A stretch of DNA of 64,000 bases from Pseudophaeobacter arcticus DSM 23566 (GCF_000473205.1 NZ_KI421507.1:3767057-3831056), one strand, 5' to 3'. Positions 9,801 through 17,600 are shown, counted from the first letter of the stretch. Notes: generated from the letters alone by a model not told the origin. A program made the numbers and translations.

Positions 9801-9835
9801 GAATTCAGGGCATCAGCCCAGTGCTGTAGGTTCAT
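6827..9835 (-). CDS. Tri-domain fusion: APH-type kinase, M23 peptidase, class III aminotransferase
   Basis: I place the start at ATG 9835 (about 1002 residues), behind a GGGGAG ribosome site; an in-frame ATG at 9874 is possible. Domain 1 (about 10-330) is an aminoglycoside-phosphotransferase/choline-kinase fold with the catalytic HNDANDYNIMV loop (near 195) and a DLGD metal motif. Domain 2 (about 380-565) is an M23/LytM fold retaining zinc ligands H431 and D435 in HLAVD and the HVH pair at 522-524. Domain 3 (about 590-1002) is a PLP-dependent class III aminotransferase fold with SGSEAN, ADEVQTG and the Schiff-base lysine in GKPIGNG (K844). This resembles the hydroxylysine-kinase and phospho-lyase pair (HYKK with AGXT2L enzymes), so kinase plus PLP phospho-lyase acting on an amino alcohol is a reasonable guess. 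The M23 role is unclear. It lies 71 bases after hemH. Confidence 0.88.
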   Translation of the reverse strand: MNLQHWADALNSHWGITADLRRLDGEYDLNFMATDTDGTSYVLKAMRPGCEAGLVEMQVQAFQHIASHDPELPCPRVIPASDGAAMLSLPDAEGVARLCWLLECLPGKCYAQATPKTPALIYEVGAVLGGTGKALADFQHPGLERDFKWDLTGAGWIGSEIDSIPDPARQSLIRAIDTEFSNLEPVLAALPKQAIHNDANDYNIMVTGELTAPRRVSGLIDLGDICAAPRVCDLAIAAAYIVLDHPDPEAALAALVAGYHSAYPLTPQEVDLVYPLLRMRLAVSAVNSTLMAAENPDDPYVTISQAPAWRFLEGVEIHPGLLSARLRAACEMPVVDGAERVMQWINAERGNFANLMGEDLTDAPMGSLSVENSCWPQNPFHMPLAEAARVGEEFEDGDTIWLGYYHEPRLIYAEPAFRKGPYKASNRRTVHLAVDAFAPADTPMFTPLAGEVFVVENRTGHLDYGGVIILRHATPAGDPFYTLYGHLNPECCSRLKIGDRIEKGAEFCRLGDASMNGGWAPHVHFQLALTTQGIEADWPGVGDPDEMYLWRAICPNPAALLNLPDEKCRYEPTSKEEIRQGRRDHFGGNLSLTYADPVMLVRGWKHHLFDEWGRPYLDAYNNVPHVGHAHPRIQAVAANQLKRMNSNTRYLHPAQTAFADKILSKLPDHLEVCFFVNSGSEANELALRLARAHTGAKGMVTPDHGYHGNTTGAIDVSAYKFNAKGGIGKSDWVELVEVADDYRGSYRRDDPDRAQKFADLVDPAIAALQQRGQGIAGFIAETFPSVGGQIIPPKGYLPAVYNKIRAAGGVCIADEVQTGLGRLGEYYFGFEHQGASPDIVVMGKPIGNGHPLGVLVTTRAIADSFAKGPEFFSTFGGSTLSCRMGKEVLDIVDDEALQQNARLMGADLISGLKALQEKHVSIGDVRGMGLFLGVELITADGSEATQICSYVKNRMRDHRILIGSEGPKDNILKIRPPLTIDSEGVEMILAALDSILSEVAQP

Positions 9836-9906
9836 TGCAATCGTCTCCCCGTCTGCCTGATAGCGGCAGTCCAATATTGGATCCTATTTGGACCGGGGAG
9901 GGGCGA

Positions 9907-10968
9907 TTAGTCCAGCCAACCTTTGAGATTATTCTCGATGACGCCGGCAAGGGCGGCGATGTGGTCGTCATCATCGTTGAGACAGGGGATATACAGGAAC
10001 GCCTCGCCGCCGGCCGCTTCAAAGCTCTCCTTGATCTCTTCGTTGATCTCTTCCAGGGTTTCGATGCAATCGGCGGAAAAGGCCGGGGCCATCACCGCGA
10101 TGCTTTTCTTGCCCTCCTTGGCCAGGGTGGCAACGTGATCGACGGTATAGGGTTTCAGCCATTCTTCGGGACCAAAGACAGATTGGAAGGTGGTGGTGAT
10201 CTCGGTGTTCTCCCAGCCGAGCCGTTCGCGCAGCAGCCGCGTGGTTTTCTGACACTGACAGTGGTAGGGATCGCCCTGCATCAGATAGCGCTTGGGCATG
10301 CCATGGTAGGAGACCACCAGAATGTCAGGGCGTTTATCGGCCTTGGCGTAGGCCTCTTCGACGGAACGGGCCAGGGCCTCGATATAGGCGGGCTGGTCAA
10401 AATAGGGCGCAATGGTGCGGGCGGCGGGCTGCCAGGTTTCCGCCATCAGGGCGCGAAAGAACTGGTCATTGGCGGTGCCGGATGTGGCGCCGGCATATTG
10501 CGGATAAAGCGGCACAAAGAGGATCTTCTGGCAGCCAGCCTCAACCATGGCGCGGACCTTGGATTCGGTCGACGGATTGCCGTAGCGCATACAGTAATCC
10601 ACCATCACCTGATCGCCATAACGCTGGGTCATGACCTCTGCCATCTTGGCGGTCTGCTGTTTGGTGATGGTCATCAGCGGGCTTTCGCCCTTGTCGTGGT
10701 TCCAGATAGATTTATAGGCCGCCCCCGAGGCAAAGGGCCGTTTGGTCAGGATGATCAATTGCAGCAGCGGCTGCCATTTCCAGGCCGGGTAGTCGATCAC
10801 CCGCTTGTCCGACAGGAATTCTCCCAGATAGCGGCGCATCGGCCAATAGCTGTAGTCATCCGGCGTGCCGAGGTTTGCCAGCAGGATGCCGACCTTTTCG
10901 CCTTTGATCTTTGGATGATCTGCTGGCGCGTGGGCGGGGCAGGTGGCGGGAGTGGAAGAATCCAACAT
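9907..10968 (-). CDS. hemH: Ferrochelatase
   Basis: This 353-residue enzyme inserts Fe2+ into protoporphyrin IX in the last step of heme synthesis. Family hallmarks are ILLANLGTPD near the start, the metal-binding histidine in VVSYHGMPKRY (H222) and the conserved glutamate in CIETLEEI (E303). Length is normal for proteobacterial ferrochelatase. The N-terminal 20 residues are a proline/alanine-rich extension without a signal peptide. The kinase/aminotransferase fusion follows 71 bases downstream on the same strand, so co-transcription is possible although no functional link is obvious. Confidence 0.95.
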   Translation of the reverse strand: MLDSSTPATCPAHAPADHPKIKGEKVGILLANLGTPDDYSYWPMRRYLGEFLSDKRVIDYPAWKWQPLLQLIILTKRPFASGAAYKSIWNHDKGESPLMTITKQQTAKMAEVMTQRYGDQVMVDYCMRYGNPSTESKVRAMVEAGCQKILFVPLYPQYAGATSGTANDQFFRALMAETWQPAARTIAPYFDQPAYIEALARSVEEAYAKADKRPDILVVSYHGMPKRYLMQGDPYHCQCQKTTRLLRERLGWENTEITTTFQSVFGPEEWLKPYTVDHVATLAKEGKKSIAVMAPAFSADCIETLEEINEEIKESFEAAGGEAFLYIPCLNDDDDHIAALAGVIENNLKGWLD

Positions 10969-11121
10969 AGGGGCGGTGGTCCTGTATCTGCGGCAAAGCG
11001 TTGCTTTTGGAATCCATGGCGAGGGTCACAATTCGCCACAAGATATGGTGTTACGTCGCCAAAGGCCAATTGGATCATATTGGCGCAGTGATTTGTTTTT
11101 CTTATCGGCGCGGCTGCGGCT

Positions 11122-11952
11122 CTATTTGGGCAATTTGGTCTCTGGCACCTTCAGCGCCTCGGCCAGGCGCATCTTGGCAGATCCGGGGCGCAGGGGTTGC
11201 TGTTGGCTGTCCGAGGGCGACCATCCGGTAAGGCAGACCAGTTCGAATGTGGCGGGCAATTTGCCGTTGTCCAGGGCAAAATGTTCTCGGTATAGGGCCT
11301 CGGTTTGGGCAAACAGGGCGCGGGGGCTGGGGCGTTTCAGGCGCTGGGCCATGGCATTGCCCTCGCCCATTGCGCGCAGGTCTTGCATCAGGTGCAGGCT
11401 ATCGCGGTACTGCGCCGTCAGGGGCACTACATCTGCAACCGGCAGGGAAAATCCGGCCCGTTGCAGCAAGCCGCCCAGATCCCGAACCTCACCCATCGGC
11501 GCCACCCGCGGCGACAGCCCGCCACAAACCTGGGTCTCGGCCTCGGCCAGGGCGCTCCGCAATTCATGCAGCGTGCGCCCGCCCAGTGTCACGGCCAGCA
11601 GCAGCCCGTCCTCGGCCAGGGCGCGGCGACATTGAATCAGCTGCCCAACCGGATCATTGGCCCAGTGCAGCCCCATCGCGTGAATCACCAGATCATGGGC
11701 GTCGGGGGTGAGGTCCAGCACCTCACTATCGGGCACAATCCGGGCCTCCGGGAAGGTATTGCGCCAAATATCAGCAAAAGGTGAAACAATCGCAGGCCTC
11801 GTAAAGGTTCTGTTAACCAATGTTAAGCGATCTTCAACCTCGTCCCGTGCCAGTTCGTGAAGGAATAATGCCTCAGGCTGGTGGCGGGCGCGATGAATCG
11901 CCAATGCTTGGCGGTCGAACAGCTCTGGCTGTGATTTGGGTGCTTGCGTCAT
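11122..11952 (-). CDS. SAM-dependent methyltransferase-fold protein (BioC/NDUFAF5-like)
   Basis: This 276-residue class I SAM-methyltransferase-fold protein opens with a FDRQALAIHRAR segment, typical of the alphaproteobacterial and mitochondrial NDUFAF5-like group. The glycine-rich SAM loop is weak here: where family members carry a clear GxGxG motif, I see only IVSPFADIW. The following region (HDLVIHAMGLHWANDPVGQL) matches the conserved acidic and WVND-type motif. In mitochondria NDUFAF5 hydroxylates an arginine in complex I. An NDUFA9-like protein is encoded at 53.9 kb, so a complex I link is conceivable but unproven. It is divergent from comF with only 13 bases between starts, so the two promoters must overlap the genes. 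Confidence 0.75.
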   Translation of the reverse strand: MTQAPKSQPELFDRQALAIHRARHQPEALFLHELARDEVEDRLTLVNRTFTRPAIVSPFADIWRNTFPEARIVPDSEVLDLTPDAHDLVIHAMGLHWANDPVGQLIQCRRALAEDGLLLAVTLGGRTLHELRSALAEAETQVCGGLSPRVAPMGEVRDLGGLLQRAGFSLPVADVVPLTAQYRDSLHLMQDLRAMGEGNAMAQRLKRPSPRALFAQTEALYREHFALDNGKLPATFELVCLTGWSPSDSQQQPLRPGSAKMRLAEALKVPETKLPK

Positions 11953-11965
11953 GGGGGCTTTTTAG

Positions 11966-12694
11966 ATGTTGCGCGCGCAGTTTCAAACCGCTGTTTCACT
12001 TGTTTATCCCCCAAAATGCCTGGGCTGTGATGAATTGGTTGAGCAGGACTTTGGCCTGTGTGGCGCCTGTTGGGGGGATGCGCATTTCATCAGTGGCACG
12101 GTGTGCGAAGGCTGCGGTGTGCCATTGCCGGGAGATGAGGACGGGCACCGCCTGGACTGCGATGAATGCATGTCGATGGCGCGCCCCTGGAGCCAGGGCC
12201 GGGCGGCCATGCTATATAAGGACAAAGCACGAAATCTGGTGATGGCCTTGAAACATGGCGATCGCACCGATCTTGCTGCGCCGGCAGCGGGCTGGATCGA
12301 GCGGGCAGCGGCGCCCCTGTTGCGCGACAACCCCTTGGTCTGCCCGGTGCCGCTGCATTGGTCACGGCTGTTGAAACGTCGGTATAATCAGTCTGCCCTG
12401 TTGGCAGAACATCTGTCCCGGCAGGCGCGGCTGGACTACTGGCCGGACATGTTAAAGCGGATAAAGGTGACCCCCAGCCTGGAGGGCAAAACCCGAGCGC
12501 AGCGGTTTTCGGCGCTGAGCCAGGCTATTGTGGCGCATCCCCGTCACCAGACCCTGATGCAGGGGCGTGTGGTTTTGCTGGTGGATGATGTGATGACCTC
12601 GGGCGCGACCCTGACGGCCTGCGCCGATGCCTGCCGCGCTGCCGGGGCGGCAGACGTGCGGGTTGCGGTGTTGGCGCGGGTCACACGGGCGTGA
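11966..12694 (+). CDS. ComF-family phosphoribosyltransferase-like protein
   Basis: This 242-residue protein has two N-terminal CxxC zinc-ribbon pairs (C18/C21 with C32/C35, and C47/C50 with C65/C68). A type I phosphoribosyltransferase-like domain follows, ending in the PRPP loop DDVMTSGAT (about 207-215). It is the ComF/GntX family, needed for DNA uptake in competent bacteria and of uncertain biochemical role elsewhere. The gene is divergent from the methyltransferase and is followed 83 bases later by glutaredoxin. There is no clear purine-rich ribosome site (only a GGGGG stretch 9 bases upstream). Confidence 0.88.
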   Translation: MLRAQFQTAVSLVYPPKCLGCDELVEQDFGLCGACWGDAHFISGTVCEGCGVPLPGDEDGHRLDCDECMSMARPWSQGRAAMLYKDKARNLVMALKHGDRTDLAAPAAGWIERAAAPLLRDNPLVCPVPLHWSRLLKRRYNQSALLAEHLSRQARLDYWPDMLKRIKVTPSLEGKTRAQRFSALSQAIVAHPRHQTLMQGRVVLLVDDVMTSGATLTACADACRAAGAADVRVAVLARVTRA

Positions 12695-12777
12695 TCAGGT
12701 GGCACTGTCACTGGCAATGATTGCATTGCGGGCCCATATGGCTCAGAACCGAGACAACCTGACAATTGGAGACCCGC

Positions 12778-13035
12778 ATGAAATCGGTCGAAATCTATAC
12801 CTCGCCACTTTGTGGTTTTTGCCACGCGGCCAAACGCCTGCTGAACCAAAAGGGCGTGGAATTTTCCGAGGTCAACGTGCTGGCCAATCCGGGCCGCAAG
12901 CAAGAGATGATCCAGCGCGCCAATGGCGGCTATACCGTGCCGCAGATCTTTATTGGCGATACCCATGTGGGCGGCTGTGATGATCTTTATGCGCTGGAAC
13001 AAGCGGGCAAACTGGATTCCCTGCTCGCCGCCTGA
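12778..13035 (+). CDS. grxC: Glutaredoxin 3
   Basis: I start the gene at ATG 12778, behind a GGAG site, giving an 85-residue glutaredoxin. The dithiol active site is CGFC (C12-C15), preceded by the VEIYTSPL strand. The glutathione-binding TVP turn and the GG(C)DDL motif follow in the expected places. It reduces disulfides and ribonucleotide-reductase thiols with glutathione. CGFC replaces the commoner CPYC; such variants occur in alphaproteobacteria. It sits between comF and the nitrilase gene, all on one strand. Confidence 0.93.
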   Translation: MKSVEIYTSPLCGFCHAAKRLLNQKGVEFSEVNVLANPGRKQEMIQRANGGYTVPQIFIGDTHVGGCDDLYALEQAGKLDSLLAA

Positions 13036-13110
13036 AAGGCAGTATAGAATACCGGCCAGATGACACAGGCTAGAAGACACGGGCCAGAAAACACCAGAAG
13101 GGGACCCCCG

Positions 13111-13941
13111 ATGCGCGCCGCCTTGTTGCAGATCACGTCGAGTGACTGCCCGCGTGAAAACCTTGACCTGCTTCAGCGCCTGATCGCTGAGGCGGTCGAA
13201 AACGGCGCCGGGTTTGTTCTGACCCCAGAGGTAAGCAACTGCGTCTCGCTGAGCCGGGCGCATCAGCAAGAGGTTCTGTGTCTTGAAGAAGACGATCCAA
13301 CCCTGGCTGCCCTGTGTGACACTGCCGCCGCGCATAAAATCTGGCTGTCGCTGGGCTCATTTGCGGTCAAAACCCATGATGGGGATGGCCGCTTTGCCAA
13401 TCGGCAGTTTCTGATTTCGCCACGGGGTGAGATCACCGCGCGCTATGACAAGATCCATATGTTTGATGTGGAGGTCACCCCGGAAGAGACCTTTCGGGAA
13501 TCCGATGGCTATCGACCAGGCAGCCGTGCGGTTACCGCCGAAACCCCCTTTGGCACTTTGGGGCTGACCATCTGTTATGATCTGCGCTTTCCGCATCTGC
13601 ACCGGGCCCTGGCCCAGGCAGGTGCGGAAATTCTAATCGCCCCGGCCGCGTTTTCTCCGGTCACCGGTGCGGCCCATTGGCACGCATTGCTGCAGGCCCG
13701 CGCGATCGAGACGGGTTGCTATGTGCTGGCCGCAGCGCAGACAGGTACGCATCAATCCAGCCGAGGGGCGGTGCGAAAAACCTACGGTCACTCGCTGGTC
13801 GTCGCCCCCTGGGGTGAGATTCTGTCGGATGCGGGCACGGCTGTGGGGATAAGTTACGTTGATCTTGATAGGGGAAAAGTGGCAGAAGCACGCAGGCGTG
13901 TTCCTGCGCTGACCCATGATCGAGAGTTTAACGGACCCTGA
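13111..13941 (+). CDS. Carbon-nitrogen hydrolase (nitrilase superfamily, Nit1/Nit2-like)
   Basis: Starting at ATG 13111 (behind an AGAAGGGG site), the product is a 276-residue amidase of the nitrilase superfamily. The catalytic triad is visible as E40 in TPEVSN, K114 in YDKIHMFD and C155 in TICYDLRFP. The sequence context around these residues matches the Nit1/Nit2 branch, whose members hydrolyse deaminated glutathione or omega-amides such as alpha-ketoglutaramate. The adjacent glutaredoxin gene would suit deaminated-glutathione repair, but that is inference. The stop codon overlaps the MarR start by one base. Confidence 0.9.
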   Translation: MRAALLQITSSDCPRENLDLLQRLIAEAVENGAGFVLTPEVSNCVSLSRAHQQEVLCLEEDDPTLAALCDTAAAHKIWLSLGSFAVKTHDGDGRFANRQFLISPRGEITARYDKIHMFDVEVTPEETFRESDGYRPGSRAVTAETPFGTLGLTICYDLRFPHLHRALAQAGAEILIAPAAFSPVTGAAHWHALLQARAIETGCYVLAAAQTGTHQSSRGAVRKTYGHSLVVAPWGEILSDAGTAVGISYVDLDRGKVAEARRRVPALTHDREFNGP

Positions 13942-14381
13942 TGGAAGAATCCCACTCCCTGGCGGTCTCGCTGTTTAGCGAGATCTTGATGGCAGACCAA
14001 CTGGCGCGCTCACGGTTGGGCAAAGCCCTGCCCAAGGGAATGGAATTGTCGCATTTCTCAGTTCTCAACCACCTGACCCGCACGGGGGTTGAACGCTCTC
14101 CGGCGCAATTGGCCAAGGCCTTTCACGTCACGCGCGGCGCCATGACCAATACGCTGAACAAGCTGGAAGTGGCGGGTTATATCCATATCCGCCCGGATTG
14201 GGATGATGCCCGGCGCAAGATGGTGGCGATCAGCCCGGCAGGGCGGCAGGCCCGTGACGCAGCCCTGGCCAGCATCGTACCGCTGATTTCTGAGGTGGTG
14301 AATGACCTTGGTGGGGACCGTGTCCGCGCGACGCTGCCGATTCTGCGTGAGCTGCGCGCAAAACTGGAATCCACAGCCTAA
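13941..14381 (+). CDS. MarR-family transcriptional regulator
   Basis: A 146-residue winged-helix regulator. The recognition region reads SPAQLAKAFHVTRGAMTNTLNKLE, followed by the wing with DDARRKMVAIS, typical of MarR proteins that respond to small phenolic or oxidative ligands. Its ATG overlaps the nitrilase stop by one base, so the two are co-translated and the regulator may control this small operon. A strong terminator follows. Confidence 0.92.
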   Translation: MEESHSLAVSLFSEILMADQLARSRLGKALPKGMELSHFSVLNHLTRTGVERSPAQLAKAFHVTRGAMTNTLNKLEVAGYIHIRPDWDDARRKMVAISPAGRQARDAALASIVPLISEVVNDLGGDRVRATLPILRELRAKLESTA

Positions 14382-14411
14382 TTCTCTTCTGACAATCTGG
14401 ACCAAAATTTG

Positions 14412-14453
14412 AAAAGGGATGCCAGACCCAAACGGTGCCAGGCATCCCTTTTT
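14412..14453 (+). terminator. Rho-independent terminator after marR
   Basis: A 12-base stem (14412-14423 with 14441-14452) with GGGATGCC at its core, closed by a 17-base loop and ending in T5. Confidence 0.85.
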
Positions 14454-14648
14454 GTCCATCTGAACCCTCTGTCGAGATGTGAGTGGTGGCAGAGCCAAAG
14501 CAAATCATGCTCTGGAGGTCGGGTTCAAATAGGTGCTTTTAGTCGGGTGGCCTGATGTCCGCCAGACAGAGCGTTGTGCGACGCACCTGAAAGGTAAGTC
14601 AAAATTATCTTATTCCTTTTGCGCCAGTTTCCAAAGACCGCAAAAGAT

Positions 14649-14684
14649 TAAGACCCACCTATCCAAAAGGTTAGGTGGGTCTTA
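14649..14684 (-). terminator. Terminator of ubiG
   Basis: A perfect 13-base stem (14649-14661 with 14672-14684) with a ten-base loop. Read on the minus strand it leads into a T-rich stretch, 34 bases after the ubiG stop. The plus-strand side has no T run. Confidence 0.75.
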
Positions 14685-14717
14685 TCGTCAACGCAGCCTG
14701 GTTCAGAGAGCCTCGGC

Positions 14718-15464
14718 TTAGCGATCTTTTACGCTGGCGGTGACATAGTTGACCGACAGATCCCGGTCCGAGATCGACCATTTCCAGCTCATTGGATTAA
14801 ACACAAACCCCTTACGGTCTACCGGCGTCAGCCCTGCCTTTTGCAGCAGCTCCACCAGCTCGTCGGGGGTGATGAATTTATGCCATTCATGGGTGCCACG
14901 CGGCAGCCATCGCATCACTACCTCGGCACCAAAAATGGCCATGGCATAGCTTTTGGGATTGCGGTTGATGGTCGAGCAGATCTCCAAGCCGCCGGGCTTG
15001 AGCAGGTCTTTGGTGGCGGTGAGATAGCTCAGTGGATCAGCGACATGTTCGACCACTTCCATATTCAAAACCACGTCAAACTGTTCCCCTGCGGCGGCCA
15101 TGTCCTCGGCGGTGGTGTGGCGGTAGTCGATCGTGAGTTCGGTCTGTTCCGCGTGCAGCCGCGCCACTGGCAGGTTGCCAGCCGCCGCATCGGCGCCGGT
15201 GACCTCGGCGCCAAGACGCGCCATGGGTTCACAGAGCAGCCCGCCACCGCAGCCAATATCGAGCAGGCGCAGCCCTTTGAATGGTTCTGGCTGGGTCAGG
15301 TCGCGGTCGAATTCTCCGGCAATCTGGCTGGTGATATAGTCCAGGCGGCAGGGGTTCAGCATGTGCAACGGCTTGAATTTGCCATTGGGATCCCACCATT
15401 CGGCTGCCATGGCCTCGAACTTTGCGATTTCTGCCGGGTCGACCGTGGATTGAGGCGCTTGCAT
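14718..15464 (-). CDS. ubiG: Ubiquinone biosynthesis O-methyltransferase UbiG
   Basis: This 248-residue SAM methyltransferase carries out both O-methylations in ubiquinone synthesis. UbiG hallmarks are the [17 protein letters not shown] opening, the SAM loop [13 protein letters not shown] (about 68-80), and [11 protein letters not shown]. The C-terminal [11 protein letters not shown] segment, thought to contact membrane lipids, is present. It is divergent from the prolyl aminopeptidase gene, with 50 bases between the starts, so promoters must overlap. A terminator follows the stop. Confidence 0.95.
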   Translation of the reverse strand: MQAPQSTVDPAEIAKFEAMAAEWWDPNGKFKPLHMLNPCRLDYITSQIAGEFDRDLTQPEPFKGLRLLDIGCGGGLLCEPMARLGAEVTGADAAAGNLPVARLHAEQTELTIDYRHTTAEDMAAAGEQFDVVLNMEVVEHVADPLSYLTATKDLLKPGGLEICSTINRNPKSYAMAIFGAEVVMRWLPRGTHEWHKFITPDELVELLQKAGLTPVDRKGFVFNPMSWKWSISDRDLSVNYVTASVKDR

Positions 15465-15514
15465 TCCTGTCTCCGTATGTTCTTTTGTACGCTATGATGT
15501 CATCTAGGTCAGTA

Positions 15515-16495
15515 ATGGACAAATTCTCGGATCAAAAGCGCGCAGTGCATTATCTTTATCCTCCGGTTGATACTTTTGACCAGCGGATGCTCGAGGTAGG
15601 GCAGGGCCACAAGATATATGTGGAACAATCGGGGAACCCGCGCGGGATCCCCGTGGTGGTCTGCCATGGCGGCCCTGGCGGCGGTAGCAGCCCGGCGATG
15701 CGCCGCTATTTTGACCCCATGGTCTACCGGATTATCCTGTTTGATCAGCGCGGCTGTGGGCGGTCGCAGCCACATGCCTCCTGCGAGGATAACACCACGT
15801 GGCATCTGGTTGCCGACATGGAGGAAATCCGCAGGCAGCTGCAGATCGAGACCTGGCTGGTTTTTGGCGGCAGCTGGGGCGCCACCTTGTCGCTGATCTA
15901 TGCGCAAACCCACCCGGAGCGGGTGATGCAGATCATATTGCGCGGCGTGTTTCTGATGACCGCCGCCGAGCTGGATTGGTTCTACGGCGGTGGCGCCGGG
16001 CGGTTTTGGCCGGAGCCCTGGGCCAAATTTGTCGCGCCCATCCCCGAGGCCGAGCGCGGCGATTTGATCGCTGCCTATAACAAACGGTTGTTTTCAGGGA
16101 ACCGGAGCGAAGAGGTTCTGCTTGGTCGCAGCTGGTCGGCCTGGGAAAATGCCCTGGCGTCGATCCATTCCAACGGCACCTCGATCGAGGGGCCGGGCGA
16201 CTATGCCCGTGCCTTTGCCCGGTTGGAGAACCACTATTTCATCAATCGCGGTTTTCTTGATTTTGATGGGCAAATCCTGGCCAATATGGGCCGGATCTCG
16301 CATATTCCCGGCACCATTGTGCAGGGGCGCTATGATATGATCTGCCCGCCTGCTTCGGCCTGGAAGCTGAATGAGCTGTGGCCAAATGCGGAATTGATCA
16401 TGGTGCGCAATGCAGGGCATGCTTTGTCAGAGCCGGGAATCAGTGCAGAGCTGGTGCTGGCCATGAACCGAATAGCCGAGGAACTGCTGCCTTGA
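15515..16495 (+). CDS. pip: Prolyl aminopeptidase (proline iminopeptidase)
   Basis: With the start at ATG 15515 the product is 326 residues, the usual length. It is an alpha/beta-hydrolase of peptidase family S33 that removes N-terminal proline from peptides. The oxyanion motif HGGPGGG (51-57) and the DQRGCGRS motif are characteristic. The triad is S120 in GGSWGA, D274 in GRYD and H302 in NAGHA. The stop overlaps a TTG start of the next gene (TTGA), coupling it to a peptide-binding-like protein. This makes a tidy peptide-use pair. Confidence 0.94.
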   Translation: MDKFSDQKRAVHYLYPPVDTFDQRMLEVGQGHKIYVEQSGNPRGIPVVVCHGGPGGGSSPAMRRYFDPMVYRIILFDQRGCGRSQPHASCEDNTTWHLVADMEEIRRQLQIETWLVFGGSWGATLSLIYAQTHPERVMQIILRGVFLMTAAELDWFYGGGAGRFWPEPWAKFVAPIPEAERGDLIAAYNKRLFSGNRSEEVLLGRSWSAWENALASIHSNGTSIEGPGDYARAFARLENHYFINRGFLDFDGQILANMGRISHIPGTIVQGRYDMICPPASAWKLNELWPNAELIMVRNAGHALSEPGISAELVLAMNRIAEELLP

Positions 16496-17337
16496 CCCGT
16501 ATCGACCGCCGCGCCCTGTTCACCTCTGGTGCTGCCGCTGCTTTGCTGGCGGCAACTGGCACCTCGCTTGCGGCTTCTCCGCGGGCAGGTGGGGCGCTGC
16601 GTCTGGCCTTGCCCCGGGAAAGCGGCCTGCTGGATCTGGTTGCCCGTGGCGCGGTCCTGGACTGCCTGACCGAGATTGCACCGGATGGGCTGCTGCGGGC
16701 AGAGCTGGCCGCAGCCTGGGAAAGCCATATGGATGCGCGTGTCTGGCGGTTTGATCTGCGTCAGGATGTGCTGTTCCACGATGGCACGCCGCTGCAAGCT
16801 GCGGATGTTGTGGCCTCGCTCCAGGGGCGTTCTGTAGCGGGCGCTGACCAGATGTCGGTGACAGCGCTGGATCTGCACCGGGTTGAAATTCATCTGTCCC
16901 AGTCCAATCCGCATCTGCCCTATCTTCTGGCAGGCCCGGACTATGCGATTGCCCCTGGCGGTGCGGTTGACCTGCCCCTGGCGCATTTGGTGGGCAGCGG
17001 CTGTTACCAGGCTGAACGCGCCCAGGACGGGCGGCACTTTCGCGCCACCAAGGTGGCAGGTCACTATAAGGACGGTCAGGCTGGTTGGGTCGACAGCCTG
17101 GAGGTGATTGTCATTCCCGATGCCGCTGTCCGGGCTGAAGCCCTGCGTGATGGCTTTGTCGATGTGGCGGCCCTGCCGCAGCCAGCCGAGCTGTTGAAAC
17201 GCGGTGGCTTTCTTTATCATCCCTCAGCCGAGGATATGGCCCTGGCGACGCGATCGGATGTGGGCATTCCCCGCGTGGTGGGGCAGCAATCCGCCCTGGA
17301 CGATGGCCGTATCGCCGAACGCTGGTGGCGGCTGTAA
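16492..17337 (+). CDS. Half-length family 5 solute-binding protein with Tat-type signal
   Basis: I start this at TTG 16492, inside the pip stop codon, because that places a twin-arginine-type signal (RIDRRALFTSG then an alanine/leucine-rich stretch) at the N-terminus. The mature part resembles the first lobe of peptide/nickel-binding proteins (SBP_bac_5): GGALRLAL, then WRFDLRQDVLFHDGTPLQAADVVASL. At 281 residues it is only about half the usual 500, lacking most of the second half, and no remnant of one follows before rimP. No permease or ATPase genes are adjacent. It may be a shortened lineage-specific binding protein rather than a broken gene, since the frame is intact and coupled to pip. 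Confidence 0.78.
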   Translation: MTRIDRRALFTSGAAAALLAATGTSLAASPRAGGALRLALPRESGLLDLVARGAVLDCLTEIAPDGLLRAELAAAWESHMDARVWRFDLRQDVLFHDGTPLQAADVVASLQGRSVAGADQMSVTALDLHRVEIHLSQSNPHLPYLLAGPDYAIAPGGAVDLPLAHLVGSGCYQAERAQDGRHFRATKVAGHYKDGQAGWVDSLEVIVIPDAAVRAEALRDGFVDVAALPQPAELLKRGGFLYHPSAEDMALATRSDVGIPRVVGQQSALDDGRIAERWWRL

Positions 17338-17510
17338 CCTGATCTACGGTGACGCGCGGCAGAACCACAGACAGAAAGCAGGTTTAGGGCCGGTGCGCTG
17401 CAACCCTGGGCCTTTGCAACACAAGGCTTGCAGATTCGGAACAAGGGGCGTATATGGCTTTTCAACAGCGGCGTGTTGAGCTCTGGTTCAAGACACCTCC
17501 GGATAAGTTC

Positions 17511-17532
17511 AACGGGCCGCGCGCCCGTTTTT
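17511..17532 (+). terminator. Terminator or attenuator upstream of rimP
   Basis: A seven-base GC-rich stem (17511-17517 with 17523-17529), five-base loop and a run of about eight Ts. It lies 174 bases after the solute-binding gene and about 70 bases before rimP. It may end upstream transcripts or attenuate the nusA operon. Confidence 0.8.
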
Positions 17533-17600
17533 TTGTGTCCTTCGGGATGCCGAATCCACCGCCCAACCTGATTGTGGCCAACCCGATTGTGGGAAGCTTA

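Larger units (their letters stand above)
14382..14717. other. Intergenic stretch between marR and ubiG
   Basis: The 336 bases between these convergent genes contain two terminators (listed separately), one near each gene. Between them I see no coding frame with a ribosome site, no tRNA and no repeat. Confidence 0.7.

Noticed and set aside
17338..17510. A tRNA gene before rimP, as metY in Escherichia coli
   Set aside because: No cloverleaf or T-arm pairing could be drawn; the GGTTCAAG stretch has no complementary partner.
17454..17600. Upstream in-frame extension of rimP
   Set aside because: It runs through a terminator hairpin, and the family N-terminus begins at 17601.
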